Part shown: piece after piece, positions 1 through 9,419 of the stretch | Numbering within the stretch: position 1 is the first letter of the stretch | Layout: each line of letters begins with the position of its first letter | NCBI GenBank assembly: GCA_029232285.1 | Contig: JAOXFI010000039.1 | Span: 1 to 30,381 of the forward strand | Source: Agmasoma carcini (nom. nud.) | Taxonomy: Eukaryota > Microsporidia > Thelohaniidae | DNA length: 30,381 nt | Direction: 5' to 3' | Translations under genes and position numbers: made by a program | The notes under the pieces: generated by a model | The model's database searches: none | The model's input: only the letters and a program-made list of their open reading frames with translations | What the model was told of the DNA's origin: nothing

Positions 1-180
1 TGTCTGAGCTCAGGGCTTTGGTGGTAAAAGACATGACTTGTTAAAAATAAATAAAAATTTTACATTTTATGATACTATTATCCTTTTAATATAATTGACA
101 GTAAATTATTATATATTCTTTCTAAAACCTGCCATTTGATCAAAAAAATAATATTGAGAGTCTTTTTACTTCTTATAATA

Positions 181-742
181 ATGATTGGTGTTATAGCATT
201 AGGAGCTCTAAGAATATCATTTAGTGCTAATTTTGTTACATTTATAATAAAATCTCTAATAAAACCAAATATTATTTCAGAGGACAATTTTCTAAGTTGT
301 GTTGAACATCATTGCTATGAATCAATATATTATAAAAAAGACTTAAAAGATGCTACAGTTCATTTAGTATTATGTCCAAATGCTATGGGTGGTTCTGTAT
401 TAATAAAATCTGACATTGATGATTTAACATTTGCTGTAATAGACTATAGGGTCATAAATAATGATTCTACAACATGTTTTTTTCTAAAAGACTTTGTCTT
501 TATTATAGAAAAAATATTTTTAGTGGGTTTAAGTTTAGGATCGGCTTGTGTATTTGATTATTTATCTATAAATGATAAGTATGATGTATGGGATATAGCT
601 CCATTCAGTTCAATAAGAGATATAATCAATAATAGAAGATATTGATTATGATAATATAAAAGCAGCCCAAACTATAAAATCTAATCTTAAAGTTATTTGT
701 TCGCCTAATAATGATGGTATGCTTATTAAAAATGATTTTTAA
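181..742 (+). pseudogene. Broken alpha/beta-hydrolase-like gene
   Basis: The reading frame runs from 73 without an ATG until 181, continues to a stop at 643-645, and resumes in another frame (644-742) with plausible protein ending in SPNNDGMLIKNDF. The N-terminus is a hydrophobic, membrane-anchor-like stretch. Further on come DYRVINNDST, which resembles the DYRGxGxS segment of BEM46/ABHD12-13-type hydrolases, and VGLSLGSA, a GxSxG nucleophile elbow whose Ser is about residue 118 counting from the ATG at 181. The segment IAPFSSIRDI fits the region after the elbow. The catalytic acid and His cannot be placed with confidence. The lack of a good start, a short middle section and the frameshift point to a decayed gene, though a single sequencing error could explain the shift. 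The family assignment is an inference from motif spacing. Confidence 0.55.
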
Positions 743-1106
743 ACTGAACTTGAAATACAATTGAACGTTTTTATATAAATAATATTAACCAAAATATTGG
801 ATATTTATATTTAATTTGTATATTATTTTACTATATTGTAGGAGGGGTATTAATTGGTTGGGTTAACGAATTATATATAGAAATTAATGAAGAAGGTTTT
901 GTATGCTTAGCTGTATTCACAATTGATACTTTTTTAATTAAAAATACAAAATTAAATAAATTTGTTATAGTTTACATTATCATCATTATTGTTATGAATA
1001 TTTAAGATTATTTATAGCGGCAATGATAGGGTTACTCTAGCCATATCTTTAGTCATACTTACCCTACAAAAATCATATTTATTGATGATTAAAAAAAATA
1101 TTTTAT
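743..1106. other. Intergenic stretch with a short hydrophobic frame
   Basis: No supportable gene. A plus-strand frame from about 832 to 1005 reads as a short peptide (LIGWVNELYIEINEEGF, then a very hydrophobic tail) but has no ATG at its beginning and no promoter block. It may be a remnant of coding sequence. TAGGGT near 1026 and ACCCTA near 1060 could form a small hairpin, but nothing identifies it as an RNA gene. Confidence 0.3.
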
Positions 1107-2171
1107 TTATTTTAAAATTATTATTATATTTCCCATCAAATTATTAAATAATTTATCTAAAGGATGTAAACACTCTTTAAAAAATTGAAAATTGTCATCA
1201 TCTACTGCAATCTCTGATAATTCTTTATCTATTCTTGTATTCCTTTCATTTATAAAATTTTTTAAAATATCATCAAATTTTGTATTTTTTTGATTTTTAT
1301 CAATCACCTTATATTTATTAATAAAATCTACTTCTATTAATCTCAGCAATCCAAATCTACACAAAATATTATCAATTTCATTTAAGCTATTAATATAAGA
1401 AATTAAAATATTATCTTTATTATTTTTTAATTTTATCAATTCATTAAAATAAGCTATAAAATTGTTGAAATATTCATTAAAAACAACATTTAATTGATAA
1501 AATAATAAAATTGGCATACTAATTCCAATGTTTTCAATAAAATCATCATGATTCTTCTTAACTAATACAAAATATGCGATATATTTCATAACATTCTCTA
1601 AACTAAAAAAATCTCTTTTTATAACCATTGAATCTTCATCATAAAAAATATTTTTTAATATTTTTTGTTCAAATTCTTCAAAATTCTTAATTGCAAAATT
1701 CTCATTACATTTATCATATTTTTTAAAAAATATTTCTCTTAAAAATTCATAATTTATAACAAAATTTTCTGAATCACAAAATTCAAGTTTAGGACATAAA
1801 TATTCTATTAAATAATCAATTCCTTGCCCTTCATTTGCATACATAAGAGATTTATTTATAAAATAAAAATAATTTTATATGAAAATACTGAAATTTTCTT
1901 CTGTAACAGGCATGCTTATATTTGCTTTTAAGTCTGATTTTATTTTGAAAAAAATAAGATTTTCTATCATTTTCTTTAAATTTTTACCCATTTTATTTAC
2001 ATTTACTGATATTTCATTTGAATACAAATACTTAGACATTATCTCACCATCTATTAACATTTCAGGTTCAAATATTGTCTCATTGCCTATTAACTTATTT
2101 AAATAATTCTCATATTCAAGATGTTTACAATATTCTAGACTCATACAAAATGAAACAAAATTAAATAACAT
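1107..2171 (-). pseudogene. Secreted-type hypothetical gene split by one in-frame stop
   Basis: Two open segments lie in the same frame: 2171-1875 (98 aa) and 1844-1107 (245 aa from its first ATG). They are separated only by a TAA at 1875-1877 and nine sense codons. The ATG at 2171 is preceded by an A-run plus AAATTTTA block like other starts here, whereas the ATG at 1844 has none, so one gene of about 354 codons with a nonsense codon is the simplest reading. The N-terminus MLFNFVSFCMSLEYC is a short hydrophobic leader, compatible with secretion. The remainder is Lys/Asn/Ile-rich and looks mostly helical (for example LLFYQLNVVFNEYFNNF). I recognise no family. Alternatives are a sequencing error, two adjacent genes, or a recently inactivated gene. 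Confidence 0.6.
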
Positions 2172-2229
2172 TAAAATTTTTTTAAAAAAGATTTTGTTTG
2201 TTATTTAATCAAATTTCTAAATAAAAATT

Positions 2230-2905
2230 ATATAAATAGTCTAAAGTAGTATCAATAGAAATCTTTCCGTTTATTTTCATCTTCTATAAATAATATTAAA
2301 ATATAAAATACTTAGAAAAGTGAAACTTTAAAGTAAAAACACCAAAGATTAGACAACAAGAATCAAAATAGTTTGTAGGAGGGACATACAGGTTGAATAA
2401 TTAACATACTCTTATCGTATTTTGATAAAAAAATTGTAAAAGCTTGTTTGTTTAGTGAAAGTAAGAATTTAAAGACACCATACAATATTGTAGCTAAATT
2501 TAGTGCTATTACGTCATCAACCATATTATATCTTCAAAGGGAGGTGACTGCCTATTGACCGCAATTTAGTTACTCAGAGTGAACAGACCTATCTTATCTA
2601 ACCGGTCTTGATTTTCCTTACCAACAAAGAAGAACAGTCTGTATATCAACATATTGAACAAGTCTATCGTATCTAACCGGTCTTGATTTTCCTTACCAAC
2701 GAAGGAGAACATTCTGTATATCAACATTGTGAACAATCCTATCGTATCTAACCGGTCTTGACTTTCCTTACCAACAAAGAAGAACAGTCTGTATATCAAC
2801 ATTGTGAACAAGCTTATCGTATCTAACCGGTCATGGTTTAGACCCTAACGCATTATAGTTCAACTGGTTTTTCCACTCTGCATCACTTCAAGGTCTGGAT
2901 CTTTA
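2230..2905 (-). repeat. Dispersed structured repeat, copy A (reverse)
   Basis: This non-coding stretch aligns by eye along most of its length with copy F (27150-27670). Shared landmarks are AGTAAAAACA near 2330, ACTCTTATCGTRTTTTG near 2410, TTTAGTGCTATTAC near 2497, TATATCTTCAAA near 2526, CTGTATATC, GTGAACA, GACCCTAAC near 2840 and AAGGTCTG near 2890. It belongs to the six-copy family described under findings. It differs from the other copies in carrying an internal 75-bp tandem amplification. Boundaries are approximate. I see no convincing coding content. Confidence 0.7.
2581..2840. repeat. 75-bp tandem repeat inside copy A
   Basis: Unit starts are marked by GAACA at 2581, 2656, 2731 and 2806, an exact 75-bp period over about 3.4 units. 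Each unit carries ATCTAACCGGTCTTG and CTGTATATCAACAT. Because 75 is divisible by three, an open frame passes through the array on the minus strand; it is an artefact of the period. The unit corresponds to one conserved part of the dispersed repeat, so this is a local expansion of that element. Confidence 0.85.
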
Positions 2906-3112
2906 AAAAATTGTAAATAAATAGAATACAATTGTAAGCAGTTGAAGAGATCAAAAAATATAAATTCATATAAAATGCTTTGCAGCAAAGTAAATTTTTA
3001 AAAAAATAAAATTATTGAGTGGTAATAAAAACATAGATAATGATATACAATTTTTTAATATATGTATAGAAATTTAAAAAATATGTTTATCATGTCTTAA
3101 AATAATTTTATT

Positions 3113-3250
3113 AATACTGCGGAACCAACCCTAAATAACGTTGACAAGACTATTTTATTCTTACAAGACTTAGGCTTGTTTCAAAGAAACCTTCGCTGCC
3201 CAAATAGTACAATATACTGGAAATGTTTAAAAAGGCGTTTCGGTGCTTAA
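3113..3250 (+). pseudogene. Merlin (ISXO2-like) transposase N-terminal fragment
   Basis: Translation of this 45-codon stretch contains TILFLQDLGLFQRNLRCPN, followed by an IYWKCLKRRFG segment, ending at TAA. It resembles the N-terminal zinc-binding part of Merlin/IS1595-type transposases (FLQE...R.C.NC...W.C...C), with one expected Cys replaced (CPNS). There is no start codon, and the catalytic core is not found downstream because the inverted-repeat element begins immediately after. It is a truncated relic. Confidence 0.55.
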
Positions 3251-3261
3251 ATAGAGCTTGT

Positions 3262-3400
3262 ATATATTGCGACAAAAGGTGTACCCCTGTTTATTCAATA
3301 AAAGAGCAAAATAAAATGAATTTATAGTGTTAATATTATAAAAATAGTGATTACAAAAAGTGTCTCCTTTTATTAATATATATATATATTTTATTAAATT
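3262..3400 (+). repeat. Left inverted terminal repeat of the Ginger-like element
   Basis: The segment runs from GTATATATTGCGACAAAA through TTATAGTGTTAATATT to ACAAAAAGTGTCTCC and an AT run. The reverse complement of 5026-5218 contains the same series of blocks in the same order with small gaps. Confidence 0.65.
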
Positions 3401-3830
3401 GCCTTGAAAGGTGGTCTAGCCTCCTACATGACAAAAAAATTGGAACGTTACCGAAACGACCAACTATACGATGTGTTTATTTGATAATTTATGCCCAGAG
3501 GAAAGCGATATATCAATGAGACCGTCAATGGTTTGATGAATCAAGTCTATAGTATGTATAAAATTTCTAATATTCGTGATAACAATGAAACCATCACAAA
3601 AATGTCGATAAAGCTATAATTGACATGACTAATTATGGTCATTACATATATTGAGTTCTCATAGAGGCTAATCCAGAGCATATATGAGCTACAAGTCTCT
3701 CTTTCTATGTCGGAAAATAATCTTGCAGTCAGGTAACAGACATTTCTTAGAATTTGCGTATTGACCAAATTTTGATTGGGGTGTTTTATACTAAATAGAA
3801 TGTCTAATAGCAATAAACATCGGTAAAATT
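3401..3830 (+). pseudogene. Unrecognised coding relic inside the Ginger-like element
   Basis: One plus-strand frame reads as protein-like sequence with only occasional stops over about 140 codons, including LKGGLASYMTKKLERYRND, MPRGKRYINETVNGLMNQV and YELQVSLSMSENNLAVR. Its composition is more protein-like than the overlapping minus-strand open frame. I do not recognise the family. It is oriented opposite to the integrase and could be an accessory protein of the element or captured sequence. Confidence 0.35.
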
Positions 3831-4029
3831 CTGTCCTTTAAAACTTAATAAACAGTTTAATTAATTATTTTAAATATATATTAAAATTATTAATTTTTTT
3901 TAATTTTATATGATCTGTTTTAATTTATATTTGAAATGATGAAATAGACAATAACAAAATATTTATCATCATAAAAAAGTGTGTCAAAGGATCGTAATCT
4001 TATCGCATTTTTTATATTTTATGTTTTTT

Positions 4030-5005
4030 AAAGAATGAAATTATCTCCTTCTATGATTTGGAAAGCACACCTTAGACTAATTCTCTTCGAAAAAAATCAC
4101 TATATATATTTGGTTTGTTTTGCAAGTTTATGTGTTCTACTTGTAGTATACCAATCATATTTGTAACCAAATTCTCCACTTATCCTTTAAACAATAAAAA
4201 GGTTTTAAAGCTGTAGCTCTGTGTTTAGAATTGTTGTAGCACAACTCTATCTAAATGATAATCTAATTAAATATTCTGGTCGGTATACTTTTTCTAAGCC
4301 TAGATTTTAAAGTTCGATTAGACCTTTTTACTTGCCCTTGACTTTGTTGATGATAAGGCCTCCCTTTTCCTATTTATGTTGAAGCTACTTAGTATTGTGT
4401 CTATTTTATTATTTATTTATTCTATAGGGTTTTTATCACTATTCAGTCATAAAAACCCTATAGAAAAATTTATTTTTTTAAAACTTTCATAAATAATTCT
4501 GATTTTTTTCTTTTACTCTTAAAAGCCCAAGGAAATTTAGTAAAAGAGTCTATATAAGTAAATATATATTTGTACCTATTATTGAACTCTTAATACACAC
4601 TCAAATCAATAGTATCAATAACTAGTCTTTCTCTTAGAAAACTTGCTACTATAGGTGTGATTGAGGGCACAGATTGTGAAAGAATTTCTCTTGAACAATT
4701 ATCATTATTTAAAATGTTACTTTGAACCCCATTGACTGATATTCCAACATAAACTGTTGATATTCTGTCAAAGGTTCCGCGAATCCCAATATGATCCTGA
4801 TTGTGAAACTTAATTAATATCTCTTCAATCAACTGAGTCTCAAATTCACAAATAGAACGGTTTTAAAATATTATCATCTAATATTGCAAGTTTATCATGA
4901 TGAATAATGTTTTTTTCTTTTTCTTTCTGCAAAGATTTTTGATATAATATATCTCAATATATCATTTTGCTCTTCAACAATCTTAAGTTTCACGTTTGTG
5001 ACCAT
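4030..5005 (-). pseudogene. Decayed integrase (KRBA2/Ty3-like, Ginger type)
   Basis: The ATG at 5005 lies just inside the right inverted repeat and begins MVTNVKLKIVEEQNDILRY. After a frameshift come HDKLAILDDNILKPF and FHNQDHIGIRGTFDRIS, the latter resembling the HHCC integrase zinc-binding domain (H...H.G...T...I). Next are RERLVIDTIDLSVY and, past a stop, YKYIFTYIDSFTKFPWAFK, characteristic of the rve catalytic core. SNRTLKSRLRKSIPT near 4300 corresponds to the conserved segment before the C-terminal domain. The region that should hold the remaining catalytic residues is decayed by stops and shifts, so the protein is not functional. The family normally cuts and joins element ends. Confidence 0.7.
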
Positions 5006-5025
5006 TAATGCAATTTTATTAAAAA

Positions 5026-5218
5026 ATATATATTAATAAAGGGTGACACTTTTTGTAAATATTTAAAAATTTTAATTTTAGTAGAAATTATAATAGAAAA
5101 TATATTAAAATAAAACGGGACACTTTTTGTTTCATCGGTTTTCATAACATTAACACTACAAATTCATTTTATTATACTCTTTTTGTTATGTCATTGTTTT
5201 TGCTACAACAGTATATAC
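5026..5218 (-). repeat. Right inverted terminal repeat, partly duplicated
   Basis: On the minus strand this reads ACAAAAAGTGTC twice, at about 5040-5058 and 5117-5132, each followed by a T-rich run and ATATAT. The outer copy continues into the ATGAATTTGTAGTGTTAAT block that matches the left end. Confidence 0.65.
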
Positions 5219-5299
5219 TATAAAAAAACAATTCGGTAATAAATTTTTTTGAGAATTTGACAGTTCAATTTTCAAAAATATTGAATCTATCAGATTTTT

Positions 5300-6400
5300 C
5301 TGATAGAACAATTTTAAAGATTTATTCTAAGATCAATACAAGGTGTTAAGATTGTTTTAAATTAAATCCAGTATAATTGGGTGAGTGTGGGTTTATATGT
5401 CAGGTTTATGAAAGTCAATTTAAACATAAAATAAACGTAACAGATAGAGATATTTAGATAACAGAATTCTAATATTAGTTGTTTCTGATATTATATCAAA
5501 GGCTTCAAAAGTATATATGGTGCATATATCAGATATGTGTGTATACACTCTAAATACTATAATCCAAAGAGTATGTCGCGAAAGTACTATTATACATTCA
5601 TATGAATAGAAATCATATGCAAGGATGTATCTTTATTTGGGTTTAATACGTGATACAGTGAATCAAAGTATCGTTTTTTGATCTTATAACCTTTGCTCAT
5701 AATTAAAACATTGGGTTCAATTAGTCAAAGGTTAAGTAATGAAAAGTTTGTTTCTATTGGAATAACTGATGTGTAAAGACTAAGTTTTAAAAGGTATTAT
5801 TGATATTTTATGTGATTATGTTTGTATAATCAATTATAATTTATACAAAAACGTTTAAAAGGATTAAATGGTAAAAATAATAAGCTATTTGATAAAAAAG
5901 TTGTATTTGTGCAGTATTGTGTGGAAAAGGGTCAATCGATATAAAACATGATTTAACTAAAAATTGTTTTTATTGAAAATAATGATGACTGTTAAAATAT
6001 CAAAAGTTCTAACTAATATGAGATTAAAACATATATTTTGGCTATTAAGTCTTTATTGAGGAACGAAAATTATATTTTCTGATAAACTTTATAGTTTATT
6101 CATCCGAATATTTCTAGTTTTATATTATGAAAATTAAAGCATGGTGTAGATCAATAATGGTATTGGGTTTACATCACAAAAAGAGTAAAAAGACTTGTTC
6201 TATTTTTAAATGTTGAAGAATCAGCATCTTTAACGTGAATTTTTGATATTATTACTCAAAAGGACAATATTACCAGTTATATTGACAGTCAGTTTCGAAA
6301 ATTTAAAGCTAATGTAATTACAGCCACAATCACATGATTTAAATCCTATTGAATAAATTATTACATACAATAAGTAAAATTCAATAATTTTTGATATTAA
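5300..6400 (+). pseudogene. Decayed Tc1/mariner transposase
   Basis: The plus-strand translation around 6130-6375 contains KHGVDQ, WYWV, KRVKRLVLFLN, ITSYIDSQFRKFK, then (after a shift) PQSHDLNPIE near 6333-6350. This order matches Tc1-like transposases: a KHGGGSVMVWG-like block, then GxxRL, then the SPDLNPIE motif before the last catalytic acid. The upstream part from about 5300 has many stops and only weak coding character. No terminal inverted repeats were found, so the ends are approximate. It is a dead copy, clearly older than the Tc1-like element at 22.0-23.3 kb. Confidence 0.55.
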
Positions 6401-6633
6401 AACCTTTTAAATATTTAACAAAAAAGGACAAAGTGTAATACTTTGAGATTTCAAAAAATAAATTAAACTTGTTTTTACTATAGGAAAGGCATATTTAGGT
6501 TTGAAGTTATATATAAAAAATTGTTTATTTATTATTTGAAGTTGCTTTATAATTATGTTATTCGTGATCTTTCTAGTTCATAATTTCATTTTTTTAAATA
6601 TTAACTTATAGTGCTATAAGTATTGATATTTTC

Positions 6634-6965
6634 CACCTTATCAAAGATTTACACACATGGTCACGGGTAACGACATGAAAAACGGTATAAAAATGTTTTT
6701 TTTCTTATATATTGTCACCTTATCAAATATTTACACACATGGTCACGGGTAACGACATGAAAAATGGTATAAAAATGTTTTTTTCTTATATATTATCACC
6801 TTATCAAAATTTACACACATGGTCACGGGTAACGACATGAAAAACGGTATAAAAATGTTTTTTTTCTTATATATTATCACCTTATCAAAATTTACAAACA
6901 TGGTCACAGGTAACACAGTCATAACAGAAATCAATATAAAATTATTATTGTTTTTCTTATATAAT
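6634..6965. repeat. 81-82 bp tandem repeat, four units
   Basis: Units start with CACCTTATCAAA at 6634, 6716, 6797 and 6878. Each contains ACACATGGTCACGGGTAACG and AACGGTATAAAAATG, then a T run. The first three are nearly identical and the fourth diverges after its first third. The array lies between a decayed transposon and the 3' end of the minus-strand gene at 7020-8435. GTCACGGGTAACGAC is the least AT-rich part and is conserved in every unit. Confidence 0.9.
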
Positions 6966-7019
6966 GCCTGGTTATAAATAACAATAAATTATTTACAACG
7001 AATTATGTTAAATATTTAT

Positions 7020-8435
7020 TTAAATTTCATACTCAAACTTAGCAAGATTTTCCTTTAAATCGTTTAATCCATTCTCAAAGATTTTAGTTACCTCTTTATA
7101 AGCTGATTTTGTCATATTTAGCTTAGAAAAAGTATAAACTATGTTAATTCTGTCATCAAAATAATCATCAAAAGAAGGTACTTCAATATTCATGAAATTA
7201 TTATTTTGAATTAAAGGACAATTACAAACCTTATACATTTCTTTGATCACATCTGTTCCAAAAAAGTTAATTATATAAAGATTTATGTTCAATAATGTGT
7301 CATTTTTCTGATCAGTAGTTATATTTAGTACATCATTATATAAAATACCATTTCCAGTTCCCATCACATGATCAATTGAACTAATTGTGATTTTTTTATT
7401 TTTTTTGCTATAATAAATTAAAGAATTTATAATTGAAATATTTTTAAGTAAGAAATTAGAGTTGTACGAATAATGAAAGAGGGATTGATTGTTTGGAATT
7501 ATTATCAATTTTAAAAATGCCATCTTTGTTGAAAAAGAACCATTTTTTATATGTCTAAAGAGTTTAGCAAGTTTTTTTATTTTGTTACGAAAAACAGGTG
7601 GTGCGTGGGTTTCAATGCTATCAACATATTTTAAAATAGCTTCAATTATTGAATTTGTCAGTTTCTCTAATTCTTTATTTTTTTCTTCCGTCTTTTTTAT
7701 ACTTAAAAAATTGATTAATTCATTTTTGAATCTTAACACGTTAAAATGCTTTAAAATCTTTCTAACGTGATATTTCAAGTTATTTTCATGTAAAAACTCT
7801 GGTAAATTATCTTTCGTAATTTTACTTAGTATTCCTCTTTTATATGTATGATAATAAATTGTACTGATCGGTTTTTGAAAAGCATTAGGAGAGGCAAACT
7901 GAAAACCAGCTGTTACATATGAAGTTATACCGTAAACTAATGAATAAGTCATTTTAGGAACATCATATTCATATTTTGATTCATTTAGGAATATAAGTAA
8001 TGATTCTTTACTTTTGTCCTTGACATTTTTCAGCTTTTCTTCATATTTAGTATAAAATTTATTAAAAACAGCATCAATTTCATTTTTATAAAAATTATCA
8101 ATATTATTTGACTTGTCAGCCTTTTCAATTAATCTTTCATAAAAATCGAAGTAATCTTCTTCATCATTTATAAATTTAAAGTATAAATAGCAAAATTTTA
8201 AATATTTTTGAATTAAATATTCAGAAAGCTCAGGATGTTGTTTTTTAAGCGTTATAGTTGTATATTCATCAATAGTATCTTTAAAAGCTTCATATTTATG
8301 TTGTCTATTATCAAAATAGTCAATTTCAAATAAAAGTACGTCAAGATAAGAACGTTTCTTCTCAGTGTTATTGTTACAAATAACCATTTCTAATAAAATT
8401 AATAAATTAAATAAAGAATTCTTAAGAAGGAACAT
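7020..8435 (-). CDS. Secreted-type hypothetical protein, 471 aa
   Basis: The start is taken at the ATG at 8435 because the in-frame codon at 8441 is TTG; the ATG is preceded by an A/T block and GACC, as at other genes here. The first about 20 residues (MFLLKNSLFNLLILLEMVIC) form a good signal peptide, followed by a charged, Asn/Lys-rich mature part. It contains many predicted helices (for example LTNSIIEAILKYVDSIE) and no long internal membrane segment. Cysteines are few, with a CNCP near the C-terminal quarter. I recognise no domain. Such genes are common in microsporidia as candidate secreted or spore-surface proteins; that role is an inference. The downstream side holds the 81-bp tandem array and the upstream side the dispersed repeat copy B. 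The frame is intact over 471 codons, so it is probably expressed. Confidence 0.75.
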   Translation of the reverse strand: MFLLKNSLFNLLILLEMVICNNNTEKKRSYLDVLLFEIDYFDNRQHKYEAFKDTIDEYTTITLKKQHPELSEYLIQKYLKFCYLYFKFINDEEDYFDFYERLIEKADKSNNIDNFYKNEIDAVFNKFYTKYEEKLKNVKDKSKESLLIFLNESKYEYDVPKMTYSLVYGITSYVTAGFQFASPNAFQKPISTIYYHTYKRGILSKITKDNLPEFLHENNLKYHVRKILKHFNVLRFKNELINFLSIKKTEEKNKELEKLTNSIIEAILKYVDSIETHAPPVFRNKIKKLAKLFRHIKNGSFSTKMAFLKLIIIPNNQSLFHYSYNSNFLLKNISIINSLIYYSKKNKKITISSIDHVMGTGNGILYNDVLNITTDQKNDTLLNINLYIINFFGTDVIKEMYKVCNCPLIQNNNFMNIEVPSFDDYFDDRINIVYTFSKLNMTKSAYKEVTKIFENGLNDLKENLAKFEYEI

Positions 8436-8452
8436 GGTCAATTTTTTAAAAA
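8436..8452 (-). promoter_or_regulatory. Start-proximal A/T block of the 471-aa gene
   Basis: On the minus strand the bases just before the ATG read as a T run, an A run, TTG and ACC. This fits the AAATTT-plus-CC arrangement seen before most genes in this window and supports the ATG at 8435. Confidence 0.5.
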
Positions 8453-8699
8453 ATATTTAAATAAAAATGTCAATATCAAATAAAGAAATATTATTAAGTC
8501 TTAAGCACAATAAGTTTATAAATTTTCATAAAAAAATTTAAAAAAGGAAAACTTAAAATGATTGATATATTAAATTTGAAGATGTGGTGAAGTAACTTAT
8601 ATATTAAATATGTAAACATAAACTAACTTAATATTGAATAAAGGGTTATCATAGTCTTATATGATAATCTCAAATATCCTTTTATGTATTAATTGATAG

Positions 8700-9240
8700 C
8701 AATCATACCAATAATAAAGCTCTGTGATGAGTCCAGACTTACATGTGGTAACGTTGGAAACTACGGCTAATTGGGCTTAAGCAGGTCGTGGGGATACGGA
8801 TAACCTTGTTCACTCTGGGAAACTAGTTTGTGGTCGATAGACAGACACCTCTTCTCCATTTACAGGGAAGTGCTACTTCTTAAAGATATAAGTTAGGACG
8901 TGCGTAATAGCACTAAGCCCAGCTTACAATATAAAATTGTCATCTTTAAAGTCTTTTTTGTCACCATCACAATCAAGTTTTTCTACTACCTTTTACCAAA
9001 GCACGAATAGTTTATGATATTTAATATATGATTTAGTCTCTTCTATATTTTATATTTTGTTTGATTTAGGTGTTTTTACTTGCTGGTTCGGCTTTTCTCC
9101 TATGGTAAATTTATTGATAATTAAGATTTTTTATAAAAAATGACCGGAGTGGTTTCCATTCGATACTACTTTGTGTCTTATTTCACACTTTTGCCTGAGC
9201 AAGCACATTGGACAACTAAACCTTTTATTATAAATTAAGA
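8700..9240 (+). repeat. Dispersed structured repeat, copy B (forward)
   Basis: This is the most GC-rich copy of the family. Landmarks in order are GCTCTGTGATGAGTCCAGAC, GGTAACGTTGGAAACTAC (8747-8764), TTGTTCACTCTGGGAAACTA (8808-8827), GGTCGATAGACAGACACC, AAAGATATAAGTTAGGA, CGTAATAGCACTAA, TACAATATA, AAGTTTTTCTACTACC, GTGTTTTTACTTG and GGAGTGGTTTCCATTCGATA. The reverse complement of copy F shows the same series. No open frame of note is present. It is convergent with copy C about 200 bp away. Confidence 0.75.
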
Positions 9241-9419
9241 ATGATAGTATTTTTTATGACATTGAGTTCAATTCCACGATTTGTCATTTTTTTAAATTTT
9301 AAGATTATAAGCTATAACAGAAATATAAATATTTTTAACTTAAATGTATAATTATTTAATATAACTAACTATGATGATTTAATATACAAATGTACAAAGT
9401 ATTACAATAATATCTTTGT

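Larger units (their letters stand above)
3262..5218 (-). mobile_element. Ginger-like DNA transposon remnant bounded by inverted repeats
   Basis: About 100 or more bases at 3262-3400 recur in inverted orientation at 5090-5218, including AAAATGAATTTRTAGTGTTAAT and ACAAAAAGTGTC. A second inverted copy of the inner part (TTACAAAAAGTGTC, then ATTAATATATAT) lies at 5026-5060, so the right end is partly duplicated. Just inside the right end, on the minus strand, is a decayed integrase with H2C2-type and rve-core features. Long inverted repeats around a Ty3-like integrase without reverse transcriptase fit Ginger-type cut-and-paste elements. I could not define a target-site duplication. The integrase is inactivated by stops and frameshifts. 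Confidence 0.6.

Noticed and set aside
2566..2811. Minus-strand open frame of 81 codons
   Set aside because: It is produced by the 75-bp tandem repeat, whose period is divisible by three; the frame repeats the same peptide and has no promoter motif.
3547..3813. Minus-strand 88-codon open frame
   Set aside because: The plus-strand frame over the same region is more protein-like; this one has no promoter motif and no family resemblance.
6634..6965. CRISPR-like array
   Set aside because: The repeats are contiguous 81-82 bp tandem units without unique spacers, in a eukaryotic genome.
8705..8770. Hammerhead-ribozyme-like words (GTGATGAG and GGAAAC) in repeat copy B
   Set aside because: The CUGAUGA core is not exact, the required stem II does not pair, and the GATGAG word is absent from the other copies of the repeat.
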